Shown piece after piece: positions 15,451 through 22,314 of a stretch of DNA of 64,000 nt. A program made the position numbers and the translations under genes. Origin of the DNA: Gordonia iterans. GTDB taxonomy: Bacteria; Actinomycetota; Actinomycetes; Mycobacteriales; Mycobacteriaceae. The stretch is taken from assembly GCF_002993285.1 (NCBI RefSeq), contig NZ_CP027433.1, positions 1 through 64,000 of the forward strand, written 5' to 3'. How positions within the stretch are numbered: position 1 is the stretch's first letter; every line of letters starts with the position of its first letter. The notes beneath the pieces were generated by a model. The model was not told the DNA's origin. It did not search any database and was given only the letters and a program-made list of their open reading frames with translations.

Positions 15451-15559
15451 GGGGGTTCCTTCATGGGTTGTGGTGTGTCGCTTACCGCTGCTGCGCGGCA
15501 GCGGTGATTGCGGGCGGTAGAGTGGGCGGCGGGTGATCGTCTCCTTCATGGACATCGCC

Positions 15560-15627
15560 GAAGCCCGGTAGAGCACGTGCTGGGGGGTGTGGTGCCCCCT
15601 TCCGACTAGGTCGGACTGCCGGGCTTC
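15560..15627 (-). ncRNA. Predicted cloverleaf-like RNA fold in the early transcript
   Basis: A 9-bp outer stem (GAAGCCCGG with CCGGGCTTC, 15560-15568 and 15619-15627) encloses three hairpins: AGCACGTGCT at 15572-15581, a five-pair G/C stem with a 7-base loop at 15583-15599, and CCGAC/GTCGG at 15602-15614. It is not a tRNA: there is no proper T arm and U33 is absent on either strand. It overlaps the last codons of the preceding gene. It could be a regulatory or processing element. Confidence 0.4.
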
Positions 15628-15749
15628 AACACGTCCAGGACGTCGCGCGCCAGGGTGGGCGTCGGCGCGGGGTGGGTGATCCCGGCCTCGTGGTCGCGGG
15701 CGCGGCGCGCTTCGACACGGGCTAGGAGGTCGGCGGCTTCACGGGTCAC
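15606..15749 (-). CDS. 47-residue phage protein
   Basis: A small helical protein (TREAADLLARVEARRARDHE...) starting at a GTG that overlaps the excisionase-like stop as GTGA. Its final codons and stop lie in the structured element at 15560-15627. Function unknown. Confidence 0.45.
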   Translation of the reverse strand: MTREAADLLARVEARRARDHEAGITHPAPTPTLARDVLDVLKPGSPT

Positions 15750-15988
15750 TGGTCCCCCTCCTCCTGCTCGGCGAGCCAGCGGTCGATCGTCTCGGGCCGC
15801 CATCGGACGCGATTCCCGACCTTCACGGCGGGCGGAAGTTGGCCGGCGTGCCGCATCTGCCGGACAGTGCCGGGCGTGACGTCGAGGAGCGCGGCGAGGG
15901 TCACGAACGTGTACAACGGACGGACCGGGCCGCCGTCGACCTCGATGCCCTCGGGCGGGACGGGCAGACTCGCGACCACGGCGGTCAT
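15746..15988 (-). CDS. Excisionase-like HTH protein
   Basis: An 80-residue protein whose core (FVTLAALLDVTPGTVRQMR, then KVGNRVRWRPETIDRWLAE) is the helix_turn_helix_17 fold of excisionases and small phage regulators. It is the second early gene, overlapping the Cro-like gene by ATGA. Being made early in lytic growth fits an excisionase acting with the integrase, though a purely regulatory role is also possible. Confidence 0.8.
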   Translation of the reverse strand: MTAVVASLPVPPEGIEVDGGPVRPLYTFVTLAALLDVTPGTVRQMRHAGQLPPAVKVGNRVRWRPETIDRWLAEQEEGDQ

Positions 15989-16236
15989 GCCGACACCGCC
16001 TGTCGGACAGCACCCGCACGGACAACCTGAGACGGCTCCTGCCAGATCAAGATGCGATCAGGGCGGGCACCAAGCCCGCCCAGCGCGTCAAGCACTGCGG
16101 GCGTGGGACGGCGAGACTTGAACGCGGTACGCCAGGTCCGCTCGGACACGTGGGTCTTCTCCTCGAGGCTGGCGAAGGTCGGGAGGTTGTTGGCTCCCTT
16201 CACCCGCTCCATCTCATCGAGACTCAGTAGAAACAT
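15985..16236 (-). CDS. Cro-like early repressor (HTH)
   Basis: An 83-residue protein, first of the leftward operon and divergent from the immunity repressor. The segment TFASLEEKTHVSERTWRTAFKS looks like a helix-turn-helix. GGAGGA precedes the ATG at 16236. Its position is that of Cro in lambdoid switches, and it probably binds the operators at 16267-16284 and 16363-16380. The Cro assignment rests on position and HTH only. Confidence 0.7.
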   Translation of the reverse strand: MFLLSLDEMERVKGANNLPTFASLEEKTHVSERTWRTAFKSRRPTPAVLDALGGLGARPDRILIWQEPSQVVRAGAVRQAVSA

Positions 16237-16266
16237 TCCGGGTTCCTCCGTTTGATGTGGATTACA

Positions 16267-16385
16267 CGGAAGATACTTACCGGTCCCAGTAGTCCTGTCA
16301 ACCACTAATTACCGCTTAAGTCGACCGAAACGACTGTTTCCCCATGTCGATTACGTATTGACCGGAAGAAACTTGCCGGTTAGAT
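16267..16385. promoter_or_regulatory. Divergent immunity switch: two operators and two promoters
   Basis: Operators CGGAAGATACTTACCGGT (16267-16284) and CGGAAGAAACTTGCCGGT (16363-16380) agree at 16 of 18 bases. For the leftward promoter, TTGACA is at 16301-16296 and a -10-like TAAGTA at 16279-16274, inside the first operator. For the rightward promoter, TTGACC is at 16358-16363 and TTAGAT at 16380-16385, with the second operator filling the space between. The repressor ATG is 8 bases after the -10, so its mRNA is probably leaderless. Confidence 0.75.
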
Positions 16386-16392
16386 TGGTCGC

Positions 16393-16992
16393 ATGAGCAC
16401 ACAGCAGTCGATCCTCGGATCACTCGGAGGAGTGCGCCTCACTGCGGTCCGCATAGGCGAGATCCTCGGAGTCACAGAGAAGACCGCGCGCAAGCGGCTA
16501 GCGGACGGCCTGAATGCGAGCGACGTCATCACGCTCTGCCGGGCTCTCGACGTGAACCCCGTCGAGGCGCTCGTCGAGCTGAAGTTCGTCACGATCAACG
16601 AAGCGATCGACTTCGCCGACTCGGACGGACAACTGCTCGCCACGGCCGACGAGGAGCAGTTGTTCCTCGAACTCGTCGATCGGAAGCTGAGCACTCCGCG
16701 GCTTGCGCAGATCCTCGCCGAGCGGACGAGTGCACCGCACGCCGGGTCGATCGGCACTGACGACACCATGGACCTCGCGACGTGGAAGATGCGGCGCGCC
16801 GAGAAGGAAGGGCTCACCGGCGTGCCGCCGACAGATGAGGAGGTCGAGCGAGTCCGTCGTGACGAGCACCGCATGCCGCGCGGGATGGCGGCCCGGACTC
16901 TCGACGGGAAGAGCGACGGGGAGAAGATCGACGACGAGTTCGCTGAACTCGGCGAGGAATCGCAGGACCCCGGCGATACTGATCCCGCATGA
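16393..16992 (+). CDS. Immunity repressor
   Basis: A 199-residue protein with an N-terminal HTH (AVRIGEILGVTEKTARKRLADG, split across residues 18-39) and a longer acidic C-terminal part for dimerisation. No ribosome site precedes the ATG and the -10 lies 8 bases upstream, so translation is probably leaderless. It overlaps the ImmA gene by ATGA, as in ImmR/ImmA pairs. It should shut the leftward early promoter in the lysogen. Confidence 0.85.
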   Translation: MSTQQSILGSLGGVRLTAVRIGEILGVTEKTARKRLADGLNASDVITLCRALDVNPVEALVELKFVTINEAIDFADSDGQLLATADEEQLFLELVDRKLSTPRLAQILAERTSAPHAGSIGTDDTMDLATWKMRRAEKEGLTGVPPTDEEVERVRRDEHRMPRGMAARTLDGKSDGEKIDDEFAELGEESQDPGDTDPA

Positions 16993-17423
16993 GCAGACAC
17001 CACCCGTGGCGCGCACTGCGCGACCACCTCCCCCACGTCGACATCACCTGGCAGCGGATCGCCGGCGCGGTCTGCGGCTACTGGGACGGCGCGAACCGGA
17101 TCGTGATGGATCCGCGAGCGACACAGGCCGAACGGCGCTCGACGCTCGCGCACGAAATGGCGCACATCGAACGCGGCGTGATCCCGCTCGACCCGGTGCT
17201 CGCCGCCCGCGAGGAAGCGACCGTCGACGAGATCGCCGCCCGGGCCCTCATCACCCTCGATCAGCTCGTCGATGCGCTGCGCTGGTGCCGGGGAGCCACC
17301 AGCGAGTGCGCCGACGAGGTGTGGACAGACCGTCACACCCTCGCGGTACGGATGAACACGCTCACCCCGGCTGAGCGCAACTACATCACCGGGCGGCTCG
17401 CCGACTGCGACTGGGCCGCATAG
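16989..17423 (+). CDS. ImmA/IrrE-type metallopeptidase
   Basis: A 144-residue zinc protease with HEMAH at residues 55-59 and the downstream acidic segment EEATVDEIAAR (75-85) supplying the third ligand. In ICEBs1 and related elements ImmA cleaves the partner repressor to start excision. Overlap with the repressor gene (ATGA) supports the same pairing here, giving induction that need not use RecA. Confidence 0.88.
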   Translation: MSRHHPWRALRDHLPHVDITWQRIAGAVCGYWDGANRIVMDPRATQAERRSTLAHEMAHIERGVIPLDPVLAAREEATVDEIAARALITLDQLVDALRWCRGATSECADEVWTDRHTLAVRMNTLTPAERNYITGRLADCDWAA

Positions 17424-17438
17424 TCCAAGGAGATCCGA

Positions 17439-17891
17439 ATGAGAACCATCACCAGCACGCTCGCCGGTGCCGTGGCAGCGCTCGCACTCGCTGCATGCTC
17501 GTCAAGCGACAACACGACCGCCGAGGGCCCGCAGCAGCAGTCGGCGCCCGTGGTGACCTCGAGCGCTCCCGCGCCCAACAGCGAAGCCGCGCTCCGCGCG
17601 ACGCTGGCCGACTACTACCGCACCGTCCCGCAGCGTGGTCAATGGGACAAGGCCTACGACTACCTGTCGCCGCGCTGTCAACGTGAGGTCGACGCCGACA
17701 CTCTCGCGTCCGGAATGGCCGAGGCCTACGGCCCCGGATCCGGCCGCGACTTCTCGGGCGAACCCGAATACCTGATCACCATGAACGGAGACTCGGCGCT
17801 CGTCGTGTCGAAGTCGTACGACGGGAAGGGCACGATGAAGCCTGAGCAGTGGACGTTCATCAACGGCGCTTGGCGGCTGGACGGCTGCTGA
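17439..17891 (+). CDS. Prophage lipoprotein, candidate superinfection-exclusion factor
   Basis: A 150-residue protein with a signal peptide and lipobox (LALAAC, Cys19), a Ser/Thr/Pro linker and a compact domain (YYRTVPQRGQWDKAYDYLSP...INGAWRLDGC) like those of actinobacterial DUF4878/NTF2-type lipoproteins. It is anchored outside the membrane. It sits between immA and int, in the part of the prophage expressed in lysogens, so blocking entry of related phages is a reasonable but unproven role. Confidence 0.7.
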   Translation: MRTITSTLAGAVAALALAACSSSDNTTAEGPQQQSAPVVTSSAPAPNSEAALRATLADYYRTVPQRGQWDKAYDYLSPRCQREVDADTLASGMAEAYGPGSGRDFSGEPEYLITMNGDSALVVSKSYDGKGTMKPEQWTFINGAWRLDGC

Positions 17892-19132
17892 TGGGCCGTC
17901 GGCGGCTGGAGGTTGGTGAGTACGGGCAGATTCGGTTCGAGACGATCGGCCCGAAGAAGATCCGGGCACGATGCGATGTGCGGTGCCGGGATGGGAAGGT
18001 GCGCTCGGTGCAGGCGGACGGGCCGTCGAAGACTGCGGCGGCCGACCGAGTGAAAGCGCGCGCCGTCGAGCGAGCAGCGACCGCCGGCCGCACCCGACCT
18101 GGCGCACCGTCGATCGTTCTCGGGCCGGACACGATGATCGCTGACCTGGCCGACATGTGGATGAACCAGGTAGAGGCGTCCGGCGACGTCGCCGACCAGT
18201 CGCTCCCGGACTACCGGTACTACCGCGACGTGGTGAAGGAGGGACTCGGCGCGCTGCGGATCAGCGAGTTGTCGACGGCGACCGTCGAGTGGTTCATCGG
18301 AGTCGAGGCCGCCGACAAGCCGTCGAAGGCGGCGAACTTGCGGCGCACGATCCGCGGCATGATGGGCCTCGCGATCCGGCACGACGCGTATGACGGCGAG
18401 AACCCGGCCCGCGAAGTTGTGATCGCGCGCTCGCAGCGGGAGGCGCCGCGAGCGCTCACGATGGACGAGTTGAAGGCGTACCGCGAGTGCATCCGGCTGT
18501 GGATGGCCGGCCCCACCGATGAGGATGGGCGGCCGATCAAGCGGGGTGGGAAGCCGCGGGCGACCGATCTGCTCGACATCGTGGACTTGCAGCTCGCGAC
18601 CGGCGCGCGGATCGGCGAGGTTCTCGCGCTGCGCTGGCAGGACGTCGATCTGGAATCTGAGCGTCCAACGGCGCACATCTGCGGGACGTTGGTGGATCTG
18701 CCCGGCGGGAGGAAGAACGGGGGCGGCCTGGTCCGGCAGGAGCACCGGAAGGCGAAGGACCGCTACACCGTGCATCTGCCGCGCTTCGCTGTCGCCACAT
18801 TGCTGCGGTTGAAGACGACGGCGAAGAAGAACCCGCACGACGTGATCTTCCCGTCGAGCACCGGCACCCTGCGGTCTCCGTCGAATCTGCGGACGCAGTT
18901 GCGGGCCGCGCGGGGCGACGAGTGGAAGTGGGTGAAGCCGCACACGTTCCGCAAGACCGTGGCGACGTTGGTGGAGCGGGAGTCGTCGTTGGAGGCGGCG
19001 TCGAAGCAGCTCGGCCACGCGGGGTCGGCAGTGACAGCGAAGCACTACGTCGAGCGGTCTGTGGTAGCGCCGGACGTGTCCGACGTGCTGGACTTGCTGG
19101 CACCTGAATCCCCGGAATATCCCCGGAATTGA
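17891..19132 (+). CDS. int: Tyrosine integrase
   Basis: A 413-residue site-specific recombinase. An arm-binding N-terminus and SAM-like core domain precede the catalytic domain with Arg240 (TGARIGEVL), His351 and Arg354 (HTFRKT), His376 (LGHAG) and the nucleophile Tyr386 (KHYVERS). The start overlaps the lipoprotein stop as TGATG; an upstream in-frame ATG at 17849 lies inside that gene. The tRNA-derived attachment site is 130 bases downstream. Confidence 0.95.
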   Translation: MGRRRLEVGEYGQIRFETIGPKKIRARCDVRCRDGKVRSVQADGPSKTAAADRVKARAVERAATAGRTRPGAPSIVLGPDTMIADLADMWMNQVEASGDVADQSLPDYRYYRDVVKEGLGALRISELSTATVEWFIGVEAADKPSKAANLRRTIRGMMGLAIRHDAYDGENPAREVVIARSQREAPRALTMDELKAYRECIRLWMAGPTDEDGRPIKRGGKPRATDLLDIVDLQLATGARIGEVLALRWQDVDLESERPTAHICGTLVDLPGGRKNGGGLVRQEHRKAKDRYTVHLPRFAVATLLRLKTTAKKNPHDVIFPSSTGTLRSPSNLRTQLRAARGDEWKWVKPHTFRKTVATLVERESSLEAASKQLGHAGSAVTAKHYVERSVVAPDVSDVLDLLAPESPEYPRN

Positions 19133-19144
19133 CCCTGACGCCGC

Positions 19145-19182
19145 TGAACATGTTCGAACACGTGCTGACAATGTTGGACACG
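19145..19182. repeat. Direct repeat pair between int and attR (possible integrase arm sites)
   Basis: TGAACATGTTCGAACACG (19145-19162) and TGACAATGTTGGACACG (19166-19182) are imperfect direct repeats 21 bases apart, two helical turns. Their place between int and the attachment core is where tyrosine integrases have arm-type sites. Confidence 0.4.
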
Positions 19183-19187
19183 AAAAC

Positions 19188-19221
19188 ACCTGGTCGGATG
19201 TTATGGCGAGTCCAACCAGGT
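19188..19221 (+). terminator. Inverted repeat after integrase
   Basis: ACCTGGTCGGA (19188-19198) and TCCAACCAGGT (19211-19221) pair with one mismatch around a 12-base loop. It could end the repressor-integrase transcript. No T run follows, so a protein-binding site is the alternative. Confidence 0.4.
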
Positions 19222-19260
19222 CAATGCGCGTTCGAATGAGGCATGACCCAGTTCTGAGAA

Positions 19261-19293
19261 TAGGTCAGGAGTTCGATTCTCCTAGGCGGCTCA
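19261..19293 (+). other. attR core: displaced tRNA 3' end
   Basis: The sequence holds a complete T arm (AGGAG, loop TTCGATT, CTCCT at 19267-19283) and the acceptor 3' strand AGGCGGC (19284-19290) with a T discriminator, but no tRNA 5' part. That is what remains at the integrase-proximal border when a phage inserts into a tRNA 3' end. The 5' acceptor strand of the intact gene should read GCCGCCT. A tRNA-Thr is my best guess from memory. The intact gene should lie at the far left prophage end, outside the window. Confidence 0.8.
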
Positions 19294-19297
19294 AAGA

Positions 19298-19330
19298 AGC
19301 CCAGGTCAGACGCAGTATCTGACCTGGGCT
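19298..19330 (+). terminator. Strong intrinsic terminator of the original tRNA gene
   Basis: A perfect 13-bp stem (AGCCCAGGTCAGA with TCTGACCTGGGCT) and 7-base loop start 5 bases after the tRNA fragment. It probably ended the tRNA transcript before integration and now marks the first purely chromosomal sequence. Confidence 0.8.
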
Positions 19331-19380
19331 CCTTACTCCGGTCACCGCGCCGGCAGAGTGAAGCCACAGCCGCCGGACCC

Positions 19381-20331
19381 TCAGGGCAGCAGGATCACCT
19401 TGCCGGTCACGGTCCGACCCTCGAGCGACAGGAGCGCGCGCGCCGCCTCGTCCAGCGGGTAGCGCGCCCCGATGAGCGGCTTCAGGGCGCCGCTGCGCAG
19501 GTGCGGCAGCATGGCTTCCCACTCGGCGGCGACGTGCCCGGGACGCGGAAGGACGTAGGCGCCCCAGCCGACGCCGATGACGGAGATGTTGTTCAACAGG
19601 AGCCGGTTGACCTTGACCGTCGGGATCTCACCCGCGGTGAAGCCGATGACCAGCAGCCGCCCGTGCTCGGCGAGCGTCCGCAGCGAATCGGTGAAGCGAT
19701 CGCCGCCGACCGGATCGACGACGATGTCGACCTTGCCGGCGACCTGGTCGCGGAAGCCGTCGGCCAGGACCACGTCGTCTGCCCCGGCGGCGCGGGCCAC
19801 CTCGGCCTTCTCCTCGGAGGAGACCACTCCGACGACGCGGCCCGCACCGAACGCCTTGGCGATCTGGATCGCCGCGGTGCCGATGCCGCCGGCGGCGCCG
19901 TGCACCAGCACCGATTCCCCGGCAGCCAGGCCGCCGCGCTCGACGAGCGCGAAGTACGAGGTGGCGTAGTTGAACGTGAAGGCGGCACCGTCCTCGAACG
20001 AGACCTCGTCGGGCAGCGCGAAGGTCAGATGAGGCTGCGCCTGGGCGCGCTCGGCGAACCCGCCCAGCAGGGTGAGCGCGGCCACCCGATCCCCGGGGGC
20101 AAACCCGCTGCCTTCCGGCGCGTTTTCGACGATGCCCGCCACCTCCGCACCGGGAACGAAGGGAAGTGCGGGCTTCACCTGGTACAGACCCCGGCTCTGG
20201 AGCAGTTCCGGGAACGCGACGCCGGCGGCCTGCACGGCGATGGTCACCAGACCGGGGTCGGCCGGCTCGGGGATGTCGACGAGTTCGACGGCCTCCGGGC
20301 CGTCGAGGGTGGTGATCTGGATGGCGCGCAC
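19381..20331 (-). CDS. NADPH:quinone oxidoreductase-like medium-chain dehydrogenase
   Basis: A 316-residue zinc-free MDR enzyme. The N-terminal GroES-like domain is followed by a Rossmann domain with the nucleotide-binding turn HGAAGGIGTAAIQIAK (near 145). Zinc ligands are lacking, as in quinone reductases. It would reduce quinones or enoyl compounds with NADPH. The GTG at 20331 follows AAAGGA and gives the usual VRAIQITTLDGPE start; the longer ATG at 20394 is rejected. It lies 105 bases downstream of a TetR gene on the same strand. Confidence 0.9.
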   Translation of the reverse strand: MRAIQITTLDGPEAVELVDIPEPADPGLVTIAVQAAGVAFPELLQSRGLYQVKPALPFVPGAEVAGIVENAPEGSGFAPGDRVAALTLLGGFAERAQAQPHLTFALPDEVSFEDGAAFTFNYATSYFALVERGGLAAGESVLVHGAAGGIGTAAIQIAKAFGAGRVVGVVSSEEKAEVARAAGADDVVLADGFRDQVAGKVDIVVDPVGGDRFTDSLRTLAEHGRLLVIGFTAGEIPTVKVNRLLLNNISVIGVGWGAYVLPRPGHVAAEWEAMLPHLRSGALKPLIGARYPLDEAARALLSLEGRTVTGKVILLP

Positions 20332-20436
20332 GGAGTGGGTCCTTTCGCTCACGGTTCTTCGCGCCACCCTGACACAACTTGAATCCGAACTCAACTATTG
20401 GTAGGCGGCCGCATCGCAGGCGCCTCGCCGCAGGAT

Positions 20437-21138
20437 TCAGTCGGCGCGCAGTTCCGGCGTGGTCAGCCCGAGGGCATTGGTCCACATGCGGGTGGCCGAC
20501 TCCACGAGGCGATCCGTCGCGTCCGACAATCCCTCTTCAGGGGCATCGTCGCCCGCGATGACATAGGTGTCGTAGGCCAAGCGGGAGATCATGCCGGACA
20601 AGGCCGTGGCGGCCAGTTCGGCCTCCACACGCCGATCGGCGAGTCCGCGCGACTGCAGATCCGCGATCGCGCGGGCATTGCGCGCGACGAAGGCGTTGGT
20701 GCGGGCGATCCGCATCGCCCGGAAGCGCGGGTCGACGGCGGCGACCTGCTGGAGCAGATGATTCAGTCGCGCGTTCCGGCGATACGCCTCGAAATACGCG
20801 CGATTGCTCGCTGCGATGATGGCGACCGGGTCGTCGGTCTCTTCGATCCGGCCGGTCCCCGGATGCATCATGTCGCTCTGCGCCTCGTGGAGGACAGCCG
20901 CGAACACCTCGTCCTTGCTCTCGAACCAGGTGTAAAAGCTCCCGATCGAGCAATTCGCCTCGGCGACGATGTCGACCAAACGGGAGTCGACGAAGCCGTC
21001 CCGCTCGAAGACGCGCCGGGCAGCGGCGATCAGCGCCGACCGGGTCCGGCGTCCACGCTCCGTCTGCGGAGTGACCCCCAACTTGTCCGGATCGAATAGC
21101 GCGGGAGCCTCGTCGGGCACGTCGTTCTCCGAGGTCAT
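20437..21138 (-). CDS. TetR-family regulator
   Basis: A 233-residue repressor-type protein with the TetR HTH at about residues 40-80 (ARRVFERDGFVDSRLVDI...GSFYTWFESKDEV) and a helical ligand-binding C-terminus. It is divergent from the lactonase/ligase pair. The 26-bp dyad at 21201-21226 in the shared upstream region is its likely operator, so it may control both directions. The ligand is unknown; a lipid or CoA ester is an inference from its neighbours. Confidence 0.9.
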   Translation of the reverse strand: MTSENDVPDEAPALFDPDKLGVTPQTERGRRTRSALIAAARRVFERDGFVDSRLVDIVAEANCSIGSFYTWFESKDEVFAAVLHEAQSDMMHPGTGRIEETDDPVAIIAASNRAYFEAYRRNARLNHLLQQVAAVDPRFRAMRIARTNAFVARNARAIADLQSRGLADRRVEAELAATALSGMISRLAYDTYVIAGDDAPEEGLSDATDRLVESATRMWTNALGLTTPELRAD

Positions 21139-21200
21139 GCCAACACCCTAGTACTCCCCTCGCGCCGTTCTGCGCCCGCTCTGCGGGACACGGAGAGCAA

Positions 21201-21226
21201 ATATGAGGTTGACGTCAGATTCATAT
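21201..21226. promoter_or_regulatory. 26-bp dyad, probable TetR operator
   Basis: ATATGA (21201-21206) and TCATAT (21221-21226) share one centre (21213.5) with the inner palindrome TGACGTCA (21210-21217). Only the three-base spacers break symmetry. It lies between the divergent TetR gene and the phosphotriesterase-like gene. Confidence 0.6.
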
Positions 21227-21336
21227 TGGGCCAGAATCGGCAGAGCGAGAGTGATGCACATCACGCTTTGCGACCGTGTGAGCCGAGTGCCGGCCCGCAC
21301 CCGACACCGCGGCCGTCGCCGCCCGTCCGAAGGGCA

Positions 21337-22302
21337 ATGTCCTTGAGCACCGTGCAAACTGTCACCGGCCCCGTCGACTCCGCTCAGTTGGGCAACGTCC
21401 TGGTCCACGAGCACATCTTCGTGCTCGGCGAAGAGCACCGGGAGAACTACCAGTACGACTGGAACGAGGAGGAGAAGATCGCCGACGCGGTACGCGACCT
21501 CAACGAGCTCAAGGGTCTGGGCATCGACACGATCTTCGATCCGACGGTGCTGGGTCTGGGCCGCTACATTCCCCGGATCCAGCGGATCGCCGCACAGACC
21601 GAACTGAACATCGTCGTCGCCACCGGCCTGTACACATACAACGACATCCCGTTCCAATTCCACTACACGGGCCCGGGCCTGCTGTTCGACTGCCCGGAGC
21701 CGTTGGTGACGCTCTTCGTCCGGGACCTGACCGAGGGAATCGCCGACACCGGCGTGCGGGCGGCGTTCCTCAAGTGCGCCATCGAGGAACCCGGCCTCAC
21801 CCCGGGGGTCGAGCGGGTCATGCGTGCCGTCGGCCAGGCCTCGGTGCAGACTGGTGCACCGATCACCGTGCACACCAATCCGCACACCCGTTCCGGCCTC
21901 GTGGCACAGCGGGTGCTGCAAGAGGAAGGCGTCGACCTCCGCAAGGTGGTGATCGGCCACTCCGGCGACTCCACCGACCTCGACTATCTGATGGAACTGG
22001 CCGACGCGGGCTCCATCCTCGGCATGGACCGGTTCGGGCTCGACGTGCTCCTGCCGTTCGACGACCGGATCAACACGATCGTTCAACTCGCCGAGCGGGG
22101 GTACGCCGACCGGATGGCCCTCGCCCACGACGCGTCGTGCTTCATCGACTGGTTCGATCCCGAAGCCAAGCGCCAGGCCGTGCCCAAGTGGAATTTCCGC
22201 CACATCAGCGAAGACGTGCTGCCCGCGTTGCGCGAGCGCGGGGTCACCGGCCGGCAGATCACCACGATGCTCGTCGACGTTCCGCGCGCCTACTTCGAGT
22301 GA
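21337..22302 (+). CDS. Phosphotriesterase-family hydrolase (probable lactonase)
   Basis: A 321-residue amidohydrolase of the PTE/PLL group. All binuclear metal ligands are visible: HEH (24-26), Lys146 (AAFLKCAIE), His179 (TVHTN), His208 (VIGHSGD) and Asp265 (ALAHDAS). Family members hydrolyse lactones or organophosphates. ATG at 21337 follows GAAGGGC; the in-frame extension to 21226 runs through the operator and is rejected. The ligase gene follows 12 bases later, so the two are probably co-transcribed. Confidence 0.9.
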   Translation: MSLSTVQTVTGPVDSAQLGNVLVHEHIFVLGEEHRENYQYDWNEEEKIADAVRDLNELKGLGIDTIFDPTVLGLGRYIPRIQRIAAQTELNIVVATGLYTYNDIPFQFHYTGPGLLFDCPEPLVTLFVRDLTEGIADTGVRAAFLKCAIEEPGLTPGVERVMRAVGQASVQTGAPITVHTNPHTRSGLVAQRVLQEEGVDLRKVVIGHSGDSTDLDYLMELADAGSILGMDRFGLDVLLPFDDRINTIVQLAERGYADRMALAHDASCFIDWFDPEAKRQAVPKWNFRHISEDVLPALRERGVTGRQITTMLVDVPRAYFE

Positions 22303-22314
22303 GGCTCCCGCGAC

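Larger units (their letters stand above)
1..19293. mobile_element. Integrated temperate phage (partial; right end and early region)
   Basis: A leftward early operon (16236 to 1174), a divergent repressor switch at 16.24-16.39 kb and a rightward lysogeny module ending in a tyrosine integrase lead up to a displaced tRNA 3' end at 19261-19293. Phage hallmarks are RecT, YqaJ exonuclease, a C5 methyltransferase, RuvC-like resolvase, HNH endonucleases and an ImmA/repressor pair. Structural, packaging and lysis genes are not in view and should lie to the left, with the other attachment site and the intact tRNA gene. No broken prophage gene is certain, so the element may be intact. Confidence 0.95.

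Noticed and set aside
15560-15627. Cloverleaf considered as a tRNA gene
   Set aside because: No TTC-containing T loop, no U before the would-be anticodon, and a D-arm position occupied by a loopless palindrome.
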